Below, one piece after another: positions 52,376 through 60,984 of a stretch of 64,000 nucleotides of DNA. The notes under the pieces are model-generated. The model was not told where the DNA came from and made no database searches. It worked only from the letters and a program-made list of their open reading frames with translations. This DNA is from Bradyrhizobium elkanii WSM2783 (GTDB lineage: Bacteria; Pseudomonadota; Alphaproteobacteria; Rhizobiales; Xanthobacteraceae), in contig NZ_AXAP01000009.1 in assembly GCF_000472865.1 (NCBI RefSeq), positions 104,974-168,973 on the forward strand, written 5' to 3'. Position numbers and translations under genes: made by a program. Each line of letters starts with the position of its first letter. The first letter of the stretch is position 1.

Positions 52376-52825
52376 ATGACAGTCAGTTTCGATCAGCTCA
52401 AGGCCGGCGACGGCATCGACGGTCCGAGGTTCGCGGTGTCGCGGGAGTCGATCCGGTTATTCTGCGACGGCTCGCTCGATTACAATCCGCTGCACCTCGA
52501 CGACGAATATATGAAGGGCAATTTCGGCAAGACCAATTTCGGCGGCATCATCATGCATGGCATGAACAATTTCGGCCTGCTCACGCGCATGCTGACCGAT
52601 TGGGCAACGCCGCCGAGCGCTATTCATCGTCGCCTCGAGACCCGCTGGCTCAAGCCGGTGCGGCCCGGCGATACGATCCAGCCCACCGGCATCATCAAAT
52701 CCAAACAGGTCACGACCAAATCCCGCTGGGTACTCATCGATGTCATGGTGAAGAACCAGAATGGCGAGCAGGTCGCCATCGGCGAAGCCATGGTGGAGTT
52801 TCCGGTCGCAACCGCGGCAGCCTGA
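52376..52825 (+). CDS. MaoC-type (R)-specific enoyl-CoA hydratase/dehydratase, catalytic subunit
   Basis: The 149-residue hot-dog protein has the hydratase 2 motif DYNPLHLDDEYMKG with Asp35 and His40, followed by FGGIIMHGMNNFG (55-67) and the strand WLKPVRPGDTI. It hydrates enoyl-CoA or dehydrates hydroxyacyl-CoA. The start is 13 bp after the partner gene. Bug-type binding protein and CoA-transferase genes follow, pointing to uptake and CoA-dependent breakdown of an organic acid. Confidence 0.9.
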   Translation: MTVSFDQLKAGDGIDGPRFAVSRESIRLFCDGSLDYNPLHLDDEYMKGNFGKTNFGGIIMHGMNNFGLLTRMLTDWATPPSAIHRRLETRWLKPVRPGDTIQPTGIIKSKQVTTKSRWVLIDVMVKNQNGEQVAIGEAMVEFPVATAAA

Positions 52826-52863
52826 TGCCGGCGGCTTGCGCGAATGCGCGCGAGGATAGGACG

Positions 52864-53826
52864 ATGAGAAGGCTGGTCGCGATCGCTTGCTCGCTGCTTT
52901 TCCTTGGCCTTGCGCCTACGGCATCGGCGCAGGATCTGCCAAGATCGATCAAGATCGTCGTGCCGTTCCCGGCGGGAGGGACGACCGACATTCTCGCGCG
53001 CTATGTGGCGCAATCGCTCGAGATCAGGCACGGCATCACCGTGATCGTCGATAACCGCGCCGGGGCATCGGGCGTGATCGGCTCGCAGTCGGTCGCGGCG
53101 GCGCCGCCCGACGGCAGCGTGCTTTTGCTCACCGCGACACATCACGTCATCAACCCGAGCCTGCGGAAGAGTTTGCCTTACGATACCCGCACCGCATTCT
53201 CGGCCGTCGCCGTCATCGCGACCGCGCCAAATGCATTGGTGGTCGGTCGGGATTTCGCGGCCAAAAACGTCGGCGAATTGATCGCGATGGCGAAGGCGCA
53301 GCCGGGCAAGCTGTCATTTGCTTCCTCCGGCGTAGGCGGCGCCAACCACCTCTCGGGCGAATTGTTCAAGCAGATGGCGGGCGTCGATATCGTGCACGTT
53401 CCCTACAAGGGAGCGGCCCCCGCGATGAACGATCTGATCGGCGGCCATGTGCCGATCATGTTCGACACGTTGCCGACGGTGATCCCTGGAGCTGCGGCCG
53501 GAACGCTGCGCGTGCTCGCGGTGACGGGCAGGGAGCGCGCGGCGACGCTGCCGGACGTGCCGACGCTCGATGAAGCAGGCCTGAAGGGTTTCGAGGCCAC
53601 GGCCTGGTTCGGCCTCTACATGCCGCAAGCGGGCGAATCCGCCGTCTACGGCAGGCTGGTGACCGTGATCCGGGATGTGCTTGCCGATCCCGCCATCAAG
53701 GAAAAGTTCGCAAGCCAGGGTGTCGAGCCGGGCAAACTGTTCGGCAGCGAATTCGCAAAATTCGTTGATGCCGAAATCACGAAATGGGGGCGCGTGGTTG
53801 CGGCCGCCAATCTGCAGCCGGAATAG
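52864..53826 (+). CDS. Bug/TctC-family tripartite tricarboxylate-type substrate-binding protein
   Basis: The ATG at 52864 gives 320 residues. A signal peptide ends APTASAQ (about residue 23). The body has IKIVVPFPAGGTTDILARYV, then VDNRAGASGVIGSQSVAAAP and VPYKGAAPAMNDLIGGHVPI, the hallmarks of Bug receptors for carboxylates. No TctA/TctB membrane genes are present, which is common for this large family. It is 38 bp after the hydratase gene and likely part of the same operon. Confidence 0.92.
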   Translation: MRRLVAIACSLLFLGLAPTASAQDLPRSIKIVVPFPAGGTTDILARYVAQSLEIRHGITVIVDNRAGASGVIGSQSVAAAPPDGSVLLLTATHHVINPSLRKSLPYDTRTAFSAVAVIATAPNALVVGRDFAAKNVGELIAMAKAQPGKLSFASSGVGGANHLSGELFKQMAGVDIVHVPYKGAAPAMNDLIGGHVPIMFDTLPTVIPGAAAGTLRVLAVTGRERAATLPDVPTLDEAGLKGFEATAWFGLYMPQAGESAVYGRLVTVIRDVLADPAIKEKFASQGVEPGKLFGSEFAKFVDAEITKWGRVVAAANLQPE

Positions 53827-54134
53827 TCAAACCCGCGGCGAGACCGTGCCACGTCCGCGGCGACCCTGCTCGCACGTCAAGGCCTGCGCCGGCCTCCCGG
53901 CCCTGTGTCAGCCGATCCCGCCGCATGCGTCCTCTGCTTTCAAGCTATTGAAAATACACGAAAAATTTATCACGCAGGACGCGGATCGCGCTGGTCGCCT
54001 GAAGATAGGCGGATAGCTTCATGCCGAGAGCGCAGTACTCGCCGTTGGAAAATAGTGTATCCGCTGTTCGACAGCGCGGCCGAACCTTACGTTCCCGCGC
54101 CACAAGAGCATAAGTTTCTGCGGAGGAAGTTTTC
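53827..54134. other. 308-bp intergenic region without a supported gene
   Basis: Between the Bug and CoA-transferase genes no CDS is supported. The stretch 53942-53972 is AT-rich (TTGAAAATACACG and AAAAATTTATCACG) and may hold a promoter. A clear GCGGAGGAAG ribosome site precedes 54135. Confidence 0.5.
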
Positions 54135-55364
54135 ATGTCGGCTCTGCCACTCTCGGGCATCAAGATTCTCGACCTGACGCGTGTGCTCGCGGGTCCCTTG
54201 TCGGCGCAGATGCTGGGCGATCTCGGCGCCGAGGTGATCAAGATCGAGCGTCCCGGCACCGGCGACGACGCGCGCGCCTTCGGTCCGCCTTATCTGGAGG
54301 ACCCCGATGGCAAGGAGAACAACAACAACTCGTTCTATCTCTGCGCCAACCGCAACAAGAAATCGGTCACGGTCAATATCGCCAAACCGGAAGGGCAGGA
54401 GATCATCCGTGAGCTCGCCAAAGGCGTCGACGTGATGATGGAGAACTACAAGGTCGGCGATCTCAAGCGCTACGGGCTCGATTACGAATCGATCAAGAAG
54501 ATCAACCCGCGCATCATCTATTGCTCGGTGACCGGCTTCGGCCAGACCGGCCCCTATGCGCCGCGCGCCGGCTATGACGCGATCTTTCAGGCGATGGGCG
54601 GGCTGATGAGCGTCACCGGCCATATGGATGGCGAGCCCGGCGCCGGCCCCATGAAAGTCGGCCCCTCCATCGTCGACTACATGACCGGCATGAACACTTC
54701 GATCGGAATCCTGTCCGCGCTCTACCATCGCGATGCCAGGGGCGGGGAGGGGCAGCATGTCGACGTCTGCCTGTTCGACACCGTGATCGCCTCGCTCTCG
54801 CACTACGCGCAGATCTATCTCGTCAACGGCAAGACGCCGCCGCGCCGCGGCACCTGGGGCAATGGCGGCATGCCGGCCGGCGTGTTCCGTTGCACCGACG
54901 GTGAACTGATGCTGGTGGTCGGCAACGACGCGCAATTCCAACGCACCTGCGCCGTGCTCGGCGAGCCCGAGCTAGCCAAGGACCCGCGCTTTATCAAGAA
55001 CAACAACCGCGTCGTGCACGGCAAGGAGATCATGGCGATCTTCGCCGGCCTGTTCCTCAAGAAGCCGGTCGCCTACTGGTTGGAAGAGCTGGAGAAGGCC
55101 GGCGTGCCGTCCGGCCCCGTCAACGATTTCGCGCAGGTGTTTGCCGACGAGCATGTCCGCTCGCGCGGCATGGAGGTCAAGGTCGACCACCCCTTCGAGC
55201 ATTCGCTGTCGCTGATCCGCAACGCGCTGACGTTCTCAGGCACGCCGATCAAGGACTACCGCGCACCGCCGCTGCTCGGCGCGAACACCAAGGAAGTGCT
55301 GTCGGGCAAGCTCGGCTATGACGAAGCCAGGATCGAGGGCTTGAAGGCGAAGGGGATCGTTTAG
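54135..55364 (+). CDS. CaiB/BaiF-type (class III) CoA transferase
   Basis: The 409-residue protein starts MSALPLSGIKILDLTRVLAG and shows the class III pattern DLGAEVIKIERPGTGDDAR (29-47), the loop NRNKKSVTVNIAKPEG, and the catalytic-type Asp181 in PSIVDYMTG. It moves CoA between carboxylic acids. With the MaoC pair and Bug receptor upstream it would activate the imported acid for hydration. The acid itself cannot be named. Confidence 0.93.
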   Translation: MSALPLSGIKILDLTRVLAGPLSAQMLGDLGAEVIKIERPGTGDDARAFGPPYLEDPDGKENNNNSFYLCANRNKKSVTVNIAKPEGQEIIRELAKGVDVMMENYKVGDLKRYGLDYESIKKINPRIIYCSVTGFGQTGPYAPRAGYDAIFQAMGGLMSVTGHMDGEPGAGPMKVGPSIVDYMTGMNTSIGILSALYHRDARGGEGQHVDVCLFDTVIASLSHYAQIYLVNGKTPPRRGTWGNGGMPAGVFRCTDGELMLVVGNDAQFQRTCAVLGEPELAKDPRFIKNNNRVVHGKEIMAIFAGLFLKKPVAYWLEELEKAGVPSGPVNDFAQVFADEHVRSRGMEVKVDHPFEHSLSLIRNALTFSGTPIKDYRAPPLLGANTKEVLSGKLGYDEARIEGLKAKGIV

Positions 55365-55378
55365 GCGTTACGGCAGAG

Positions 55379-55468
55379 CGTAGCCCGGCTGGAGCGAAGC
55401 GCAACCCGGGATCTGTCGGGCATCGCGCAGGCTTTCCCCGGGTTACGCTTCGCTCCACCCGGGCTACG
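55379..55468. repeat. Palindromic intergenic repeat, GTAGCCCGG type
   Basis: CGTAGCCCGGCTGGAGCGAA at the left end is mirrored by TTCGCTCCACCCGGGCTACG at the right end, around a 30-bp centre. It lies just after the CoA-transferase stop and could act as a terminator. Confidence 0.85.
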
Positions 55469-55603
55469 GCCGCTGGGAGCGGTGCGCGCCCGTTGCTGGC
55501 CTGGGCAAACGCCATATTGTGCCGCGAAATTGAAAGACAGATTTCGTCGAAGGGTATCTAATAAGCCGCCTTTGTATCTGTAATTGTGAGGGGAGAATGA
55601 CTG

Positions 55604-55990
55604 ATGCAGCTCGCTCGCTCCGCTTTACCTTTACTTGCGGCGCTTCTTGCAAGTCCAGCCATTGCGCAATCCTTTCCGCCAGGATCTGCGGTTTATAACT
55701 GGCACTATACTTGTCCCACCAACAATCCCGACGGCACCTGCCGGTTTTCGATTTTGGCGGCCAACTACGCAGGGAATAACGTCGCCGACGTTCAGGCCGT
55801 GCTGGCCTATCAAACGGTCGGAGCGCAGCAGATTCCGTTCTACCATTTCCGGATCACGTTCATGGGCAACAAGAAACCGGATCTGGTGATGATCCAGGCC
55901 AACGCCGCGGTTGCGTTTGCAGCGTACGGCATGGCCCAGGCCAGTGGCACGGGTCCGATCGCGTCTGAGACTGCCTCCGTGTTGAATTAG
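55604..55990 (+). CDS. Secreted protein of unknown function (128 residues)
   Basis: GGGGAG lies 8 bp before the ATG. A signal peptide (LPLLAALLASPAIAQ) is followed by YNWHYTCPTNNPDGTCRFSI with two cysteines and by VQAVLAYQTVGAQQIPFYHF. The mature part looks all-beta. I do not recognise the family. It is convergent with the TetR gene, 10 bp apart. Confidence 0.7.
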   Translation: MQLARSALPLLAALLASPAIAQSFPPGSAVYNWHYTCPTNNPDGTCRFSILAANYAGNNVADVQAVLAYQTVGAQQIPFYHFRITFMGNKKPDLVMIQANAAVAFAAYGMAQASGTGPIASETASVLN

Positions 55991-56000
55991 CTGATAGCAG

Positions 56001-56672
56001 CTAGCGCGCGTCGCGTGCGAGCATGCGCGCCGGCGTCTTGCTCGCGGCATCACCCGTCGTCAGCGCCATCGCTGCGACCGAGACCACGCGCTCGATGATC
56101 CCTTCGACGTCGTCGACGTCGCATTTGCCCTCCGACAGCTTCGTCAGCCGCTCGCTGTCGCGCACGGTCTGCTGCGCCATGGCGAGCGCGAAGTGCAGGC
56201 CCCAATAGAGTTCGACATCGCTGTGTCCCGGGAGCGATCGGCGCATCGCCGTGATGAATTTGCGCAAATGATCGATCTCGCGGTTCCGGATGCGGCGGAT
56301 CGGCGGCACTGACTCGATCGAGACCCGTATCATGAAACGTGCCGCGGTCGAGCGCTGGTTCTCCGGGCCCAGACAGCCGCGCAAGGTCGGGCCGACGAGG
56401 GCGCGCAGTATCGCGTCGATCGAGGCGCGCCCATCGCCTGCTTCCTCGGCAGCCTGCAACAGCCTGAGCCGTTCGCGGTTGAGCTGGATGCTGCGGGTGA
56501 CGAACAGTTCCGCGATCAATTCATCCTTCGAGCCGAAGTGATAGTTCACCGCGGCGAGGTTGACGTTCGCCTCCGCGACAATGTCGCGCAGCGTGACGTC
56601 GCCGAAGCCGCGGTCGGCATAGAGCCGCTCGGCGGCGGCGAGGATGGCGGTACGGGTCTGGTCGCTGGCCAT
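56001..56672 (-). CDS. TetR/AcrR-family transcriptional regulator
   Basis: The ATG at 56672 gives 223 residues; extending to 56738 would run into the palindromic repeat, so the shorter start is preferred. The helix-turn-helix is typical: AILAAAERLYADRGFGDVTL, DIVAEANVNLAAVNYHFGSK. The C-terminal domain resembles the FadR/CerR-type TetR_C with PVRR-like RNREIDHLRKFI. It is divergent from the acyl-CoA dehydrogenase gene and probably regulates it through the inverted repeat at 56806. Confidence 0.9.
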   Translation of the reverse strand: MASDQTRTAILAAAERLYADRGFGDVTLRDIVAEANVNLAAVNYHFGSKDELIAELFVTRSIQLNRERLRLLQAAEEAGDGRASIDAILRALVGPTLRGCLGPENQRSTAARFMIRVSIESVPPIRRIRNREIDHLRKFITAMRRSLPGHSDVELYWGLHFALAMAQQTVRDSERLTKLSEGKCDVDDVEGIIERVVSVAAMALTTGDAASKTPARMLARDAR

Positions 56673-56685
56673 GGCTTTGCTCTCT

Positions 56686-56785
56686 CCGTCATTCCGGGGC
56701 GCGGCACAGCCGCGAACCCGGAATCTCGCGCCGCGCATCTCCAGATTCCGGGTTCAGCCCTCGCGGGCTGCCCCGGAATGACGGG
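56686..56785. repeat. Palindromic intergenic repeat, CGTCATTCCGGGGC type, copy 1
   Basis: CCGTCATTCCGGGGCGCG at the left is mirrored by CCCCGGAATGACGG at the right, with inner arms AACCCGGAATCT and AGATTCCGGGTT. A related copy is at 60484. It lies immediately upstream of the TetR start. Confidence 0.85.
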
Positions 56786-56805
56786 AGACTTCGAGGGAGT
56801 TGCAT

Positions 56806-56836
56806 TTCAAACATTTGTATGAAACTATCGTTTGAA
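56806..56836. promoter_or_regulatory. Candidate TetR operator before the acyl-CoA dehydrogenase gene
   Basis: TTCAAAC and GTTTGAA are separated by 17 bp, with an internal CAAACATTTG. The AT-rich site lies in the 303-bp divergent gap, clear of the repeat. It is a reasonable but unproven operator. Confidence 0.45.
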
Positions 56837-56975
56837 GGCTGGAAAATGTCAATCCGCTGATATGCGCGATGGCGTTCTGGTACACCACAGTCGTTGTCGT
56901 CCGCGGTCGGGCCTTGCGGCGCGCGGGCGGCGGGAAGACAGTGCGGCCCAAAGTCTAGGAAACGAGGAGCGTCCC

Positions 56976-58208
56976 ATGGATTTCACGATGTCGGACAAGC
57001 AGAGGGAATGGCTGAACCGCGTGCAGTCGTTCATGACCACGCATGTTCGCCCGGCGGTGCCGATCTACAGGAAGCAGGACGAGGAGGGGCCGCGCTGGAA
57101 GGTGATCCCGATCCTCGAGGAGCTGAAGAAGAAGGCCAAGGCCGAGGGTCTCTGGAACATGTTCCTGCCGCCGTCCTCGCATGATGACGACGAATTTCAC
57201 GGCGCGGGATTGACCAATCTCGAATACGCGCTGCTCTCCGAGGAGATGGGCCACATCACCTGGGCGTCCGAGGTCTTCAACTGCTCGGCGCCCGATACCG
57301 GCAACATGGAAGTGCTGTTCCGCTATGGCAGCAAGGAGCAGAAGCGGCAGTGGCTGCGGCCGCTGCTCGACGGCGAGATCCGCTCCGCCTTCCTGATGAC
57401 GGAGCCCGCGGTGGCTTCGTCCGATGCCACCAACATCGAGACCCGCATCGAGCGCGACGGCGATCACTATGTGATCAACGGCCGCAAATGGTGGTCGTCG
57501 GGCGTCGGCGATCCCCGCTGCAAGATCGCGATCCTGATGGGCAAGACCGATCCTTCGGCGGCCCGGCACCAGCAGCAGTCGCAGATCCTGGTGCCGCTCG
57601 ACACCCCCGGCATCAAGGTCGAGAAGATGCTGCCGGTGTTCGGCTTCGATGACGCGCCGCACGGCCACGCCCAGGTGCTGCTCGAAAACGTGCGCGTGCC
57701 GGCGTCGAACCTCTTGCTCGGCGAAGGCCGCGGCTTCGAGATCGCGCAGGGCCGCCTCGGCCCGGGCCGCATCCATCATTGCATGCGCACCATCGGCAAG
57801 GCCGAGGAGGCGCTGGAGAAGATGGTGAAGCGGCTGATGTCGCGCACCGCCTTCGGCAAGAAGATCATCGAGCACTCGGTGTGGGAGCAGCGCATCGGCG
57901 AAGCCCGCACCAATATCGAGATGACGCGCCTCTTGTGCCTCAAGGCCGCCGACATGATGGACAAGGTCGGCAACAAGACCGCGCAGCTCGAGATCGCCAT
58001 GATCAAGGTTGCGGCGCCGAACATGGCGCTGAAGATCATCGACGAGGCGATCCAGGCCTATGGCGGCGGCGGCGTGTCCGATGATGCGGGGCTGGCGAAG
58101 GACTACGCGGGCATCCGCACGCTGCGGCTGGCCGACGGTCCGGACGAGGTGCATAACCGCGCCATTGCCAGACTTGAACTTCGGAAGTATGCAAACACTA
58201 CACACTGA
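56976..58208 (+). CDS. Acyl-CoA dehydrogenase (ACAD10/11-like)
   Basis: The ATG at 56976 follows GAGGAG by 6 bp and yields 410 residues. It has the FAD/substrate motifs [20 protein letters not shown] (about 143-162), [13 protein letters not shown] (about 174) and the C-terminal [19 protein letters not shown]. The N-terminal [19 protein letters not shown] matches the group whose members are associated with, or fused to, an APH-type kinase. The kinase gene lies 49 bp downstream. It oxidises an acyl-CoA; branched, hydroxylated or long substrates are plausible. Confidence 0.93.
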   Translation: MDFTMSDKQREWLNRVQSFMTTHVRPAVPIYRKQDEEGPRWKVIPILEELKKKAKAEGLWNMFLPPSSHDDDEFHGAGLTNLEYALLSEEMGHITWASEVFNCSAPDTGNMEVLFRYGSKEQKRQWLRPLLDGEIRSAFLMTEPAVASSDATNIETRIERDGDHYVINGRKWWSSGVGDPRCKIAILMGKTDPSAARHQQQSQILVPLDTPGIKVEKMLPVFGFDDAPHGHAQVLLENVRVPASNLLLGEGRGFEIAQGRLGPGRIHHCMRTIGKAEEALEKMVKRLMSRTAFGKKIIEHSVWEQRIGEARTNIEMTRLLCLKAADMMDKVGNKTAQLEIAMIKVAAPNMALKIIDEAIQAYGGGGVSDDAGLAKDYAGIRTLRLADGPDEVHNRAIARLELRKYANTTH

Positions 58209-58257
58209 CCGGGAGCGTCGCGATGGCGCTCCCCAAAAAGAGTGAGGGAGCGTCATC

Positions 58258-59316
58258 GTGGCGGACGGCGTCAGGAAGGACGAAGAATTTTCCGGGACCC
58301 GGGAAGTCGAGGAACGGCATCGCATCGACGAGGCGAGCCTTGCCCGCTGGATGCAGGAGCATGTCGACGGCTTTCAGGGACCGCTGAAAGTCCTGCAATT
58401 CAAGGGTGGTCAGTCCAATCCGACCTACAAGCTCGAGACGCCCGGTCGCGCCTACGTGATGCGGCGCAAGCCGTTCGGTAAATTGTTGCCGTCCGCGCAC
58501 GCGGTCGATCGCGAGTTCCGCGTGATCGCCGCGCTCGGCAAGCAGGGCTTTCCGGTCGCCAAGGCCTACGCGCTCTGCACCGACGATTCCGTGATCGGCG
58601 CCACCTTCTACATCATGTCCTTTGAAGAGGGCAGGGTGTTCTGGGATCCGACGTTGCCGAGCCAGCAGCCGGAGGATCGGCGCAAGATCTTCACCAGCAA
58701 GATCGAGACGCTGGCGAAACTCCACGTCTTCAATCCCGAAGCGATCGGGCTTGGCGATTTCGGCAAGCCCGGCAATTATTTCGCGCGCCAGATCGATCGC
58801 TGGACCAAGCAGTACCGCGCGTCCGAGACGCAGCACATCGAAGAATTCGAGAAGGTGGCCGAGTGGCTGCCGAAGACGGTGCCGCAGCAGGAACGGGTCT
58901 CGATCGTTCACGGCGATTACCGCCTCGACAACATGATCTTCCATCCGACCGAGCCGCGCGTCTTGGCGGTGCTCGATTGGGAATTGTCGACGCTCGGCGA
59001 TCCCATGGCCGACTTCACTTATCTGTTGATGCAATGGACCATGTCGGGGCTTGCTGACGCCGATCTCAAGGCGCTGAACATTCCGAGCATGGAAGAGGCC
59101 GCGCAGATCTATTGCAACGTCACCAACATGGCGGTGCCTGATCTCAACTGGTACTTCGCCTACAACCTGTTCCGCCTCGCGGGCATCACGCAGGGTATCG
59201 CCGGCCGCATCCGCGACGGCACCGCCGCGAACGCGAAGGCCATCGAATCCGCCAAGCGCACGGTGCCGCTGTCCAAGGCATCCTGGGAATACGCGCAAAA
59301 GGCGGGCGCGACGTGA
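58258..59316 (+). CDS. APH-type phosphotransferase associated with acyl-CoA dehydrogenase
   Basis: The 352-residue protein (GTG start, GGGAG upstream) has the kinase catalytic loop VHGDYRLDNMIF with Asp220 and Asn225, and the metal motif LDWELSTLGDP with Asp240. In mammals ACAD10/11 carry this domain fused to an acyl-CoA dehydrogenase. In Pseudomonas putida levulinate catabolism the homologous LvaA phosphorylates 4-hydroxyvaleryl-CoA next to the dehydrogenase-like LvaC. By analogy it may phosphorylate a hydroxyacyl-CoA. Antibiotic resistance is unlikely. Confidence 0.9.
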   Translation: MADGVRKDEEFSGTREVEERHRIDEASLARWMQEHVDGFQGPLKVLQFKGGQSNPTYKLETPGRAYVMRRKPFGKLLPSAHAVDREFRVIAALGKQGFPVAKAYALCTDDSVIGATFYIMSFEEGRVFWDPTLPSQQPEDRRKIFTSKIETLAKLHVFNPEAIGLGDFGKPGNYFARQIDRWTKQYRASETQHIEEFEKVAEWLPKTVPQQERVSIVHGDYRLDNMIFHPTEPRVLAVLDWELSTLGDPMADFTYLLMQWTMSGLADADLKALNIPSMEEAAQIYCNVTNMAVPDLNWYFAYNLFRLAGITQGIAGRIRDGTAANAKAIESAKRTVPLSKASWEYAQKAGAT

Positions 59317-59379
59317 GAGAAGATAGTGTGGTGCGATCCCTTCGGACCACGCCACGTTGAATAGAGGCGCTTCGCTTCA

Positions 59380-59499
59380 CCTCTCCCATAGGGAGAGGTC
59401 GGCGCGCAGCGCCGGGTGAGGGGTTGCGGTCCTTCGATAAAGCAAGATCCCCTCACCCGAATTGCTGCGCAATTCGACCTCTCCCCACTGGGGAGAGGT
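59380..59499. repeat. Compound palindromic repeat, CTCTCCC type
   Basis: The flanks CCTCTCCC-ATA-GGGAGAGG and CCTCTCCCC-ACT-GGGGAGAGG are each hairpins, and the inner CGGGTGAGGGG pairs with CCCCTCACCCG. It lies between the kinase and DMT genes. Confidence 0.85.
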
Positions 59500-59565
59500 A
59501 GGGACCTCCGACGCGGCACCGATTCGATTTAGTCCCATCATCCATTAGCCAATTGGCTCTTTCCC

Positions 59566-60477
59566 TTGGCGCTTTCCCCCAACGTCCGCGGAAGCCTGTT
59601 CATGGCGGTGGCCACGGCGGGCTTCACGATCAACGATGCGATCACCAAGGTCGTGTCAGCGGAGATGAACTTCGGCCAAGTGATGCTGGTGCGGGGCATC
59701 GTTGCTATTACGCTGATCGCGGCGCTGGCATTCCATCGGGGCGCGCTGCGGTCGTTTCGGACGCTCCTGGTAGGGCCGGTCGCGCTGCGGGTAACAGGCG
59801 AAGTCGGGGGAACGGTCTCGTACCTTGCGGCACTCTCGCATCTGCCGCTCGCGAATATCTCCGCGATCCTCCAGGCGCTGCCGCTGCTGGTCACGCTGGG
59901 CGCCGCGCTGGCATTCGGCGAGCCCGTCGGCTGGCGGCGCTGGCTTGCGATCATCGCCGGCTTTGTCGGCGTTCTCATCATCGTTCGGCCAGGCGCCGAG
60001 GGCTTCAACCAGTTCGCGCTGCTCGCCTTGATCTCGGTGGTCTTCTGCGCGCTGCGCGATCTCGCGACCAGGCAGATACCGGCGCAGATTCCATCGCTGT
60101 TCGTCACGCTGCTGACAACAGTCACGGTGACCGCAACCGGCGCCGTCATCCTCGTCCCGCTCGGCGGTTGGACCCCGCCATCCGCCGGTGCGCTCGGCCT
60201 CCTGGCGATGGCTGCGGTCCTTGTCCTGATCGGCTACCAGTGCGTCATCGTGGCGCTGCGCACCGGCGATATCTCCGCCGTGGCGCCGTTCCGCTATCTC
60301 GCGCTGCTATGGGCCATGCTGCTCGGCTATCTCATCTTCGGCGATGTGCCCGACGCCATGATGATCGCGGGCGCATCGATCATCGTGCTCTCAGGGCTCT
60401 ACGCCTTCCACCGCGAGCACAAACGCAAACGCCCGGTGGCCGCAGGCGCATCCGGCCCGCCGCCGGATGGATTGTGA
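59566..60477 (+). CDS. DMT-superfamily (EamA) transporter
   Basis: The 303-residue protein has about ten hydrophobic helices in two EamA repeats: SLFMAVATAGFTINDAITK at the start and ALISVVFCALRDLATRQIP at about 152. The C-terminus is basic (HREHKRKRPVAAG). The start is a TTG without a clear ribosome site; an ATG at 59602 is an alternative. These permeases export amino acids or metabolites. It is bracketed by palindromic repeats on both sides. Confidence 0.87.
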   Translation: MALSPNVRGSLFMAVATAGFTINDAITKVVSAEMNFGQVMLVRGIVAITLIAALAFHRGALRSFRTLLVGPVALRVTGEVGGTVSYLAALSHLPLANISAILQALPLLVTLGAALAFGEPVGWRRWLAIIAGFVGVLIIVRPGAEGFNQFALLALISVVFCALRDLATRQIPAQIPSLFVTLLTTVTVTATGAVILVPLGGWTPPSAGALGLLAMAAVLVLIGYQCVIVALRTGDISAVAPFRYLALLWAMLLGYLIFGDVPDAMMIAGASIIVLSGLYAFHREHKRKRPVAAGASGPPPDGL

Positions 60478-60483
60478 CAACCG

Positions 60484-60590
60484 CCGTCATTCCGGGGCGC
60501 GCGAAGCGCGAACCCGGAATCCATTTCTCCACCCGCACCCGCGGCTGGATGGATTCCGGGCTCATCGCTTCGCGATGCCCCGGAATGACA
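60484..60590. repeat. Palindromic intergenic repeat, CGTCATTCCGGGGC type, copy 2
   Basis: CCGTCATTCCGGGGCGCGCG at the left is mirrored by CGATGCCCCGGAATGACA at the right, with inner arms AACCCGGAATCCAT and ATGGATTCCGGG. It is immediately followed by a repeat of the other type. Confidence 0.85.
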
Positions 60591-60594
60591 GCCC

Positions 60595-60671
60595 CGTCAT
60601 TGCGAGCGCAGCGAAGCAATCCAGCCCTCCACTTGGTGCGCTATGGATTGCTTCGCTGCGCTCGCAATGAC
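60595..60671. repeat. Long palindromic intergenic repeat, type I copy 2
   Basis: CGTCATTGCGAGCGCAGCGA and its mirrored arm ending CGCTCGCAATGAC match the copy at 20463-20540 almost base for base in the arms, with a different loop. Confidence 0.88.
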
Positions 60672-60716
60672 TTTGGGTGTGACAAATCAACGGGACGGGC
60701 AAATCAGCAGAAACAT

Positions 60717-60787
60717 GTCCAGCTCTCGCGCAAAAAACATTCCGCTGTCGCGGTCGGGCAAATCAGTGATCTAACTCCGCGCGTCTC
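60717..60787. repeat. 71-bp dispersed repeat, copy 1
   Basis: This 71-bp stretch, including CATTCCGCTGTCGCGGTCGG and GCAAATCAGTGATCTAACTC, matches 63723-63793 with six mismatches and no gaps. It starts about 200 bp before the cyclase gene. The rest of 60788-60984 has no other feature. Confidence 0.85.
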
Positions 60788-60984
60788 TCGTCGAGGTCGC
60801 GTGCTGACCCGGAACGCACCTCCCGCGATGCCTGGTTGATACGGTTACCGAGCATATTGCGGATATCCGTTCTCGCGAGTCGGTCTTCAGCCTTAGCTGA
60901 TGACCTGAAACTCATGTATCACTAGACTGATTGTTGATTGCGTCCGTAATTGTGCTGCAGCCGCCCGCTCGAAGGAGACCGCCC

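Noticed and set aside
58258..59316. Aminoglycoside resistance gene
   Set aside because: The APH fold is paired with an ACAD10/11-type dehydrogenase, which indicates acyl-CoA metabolism.
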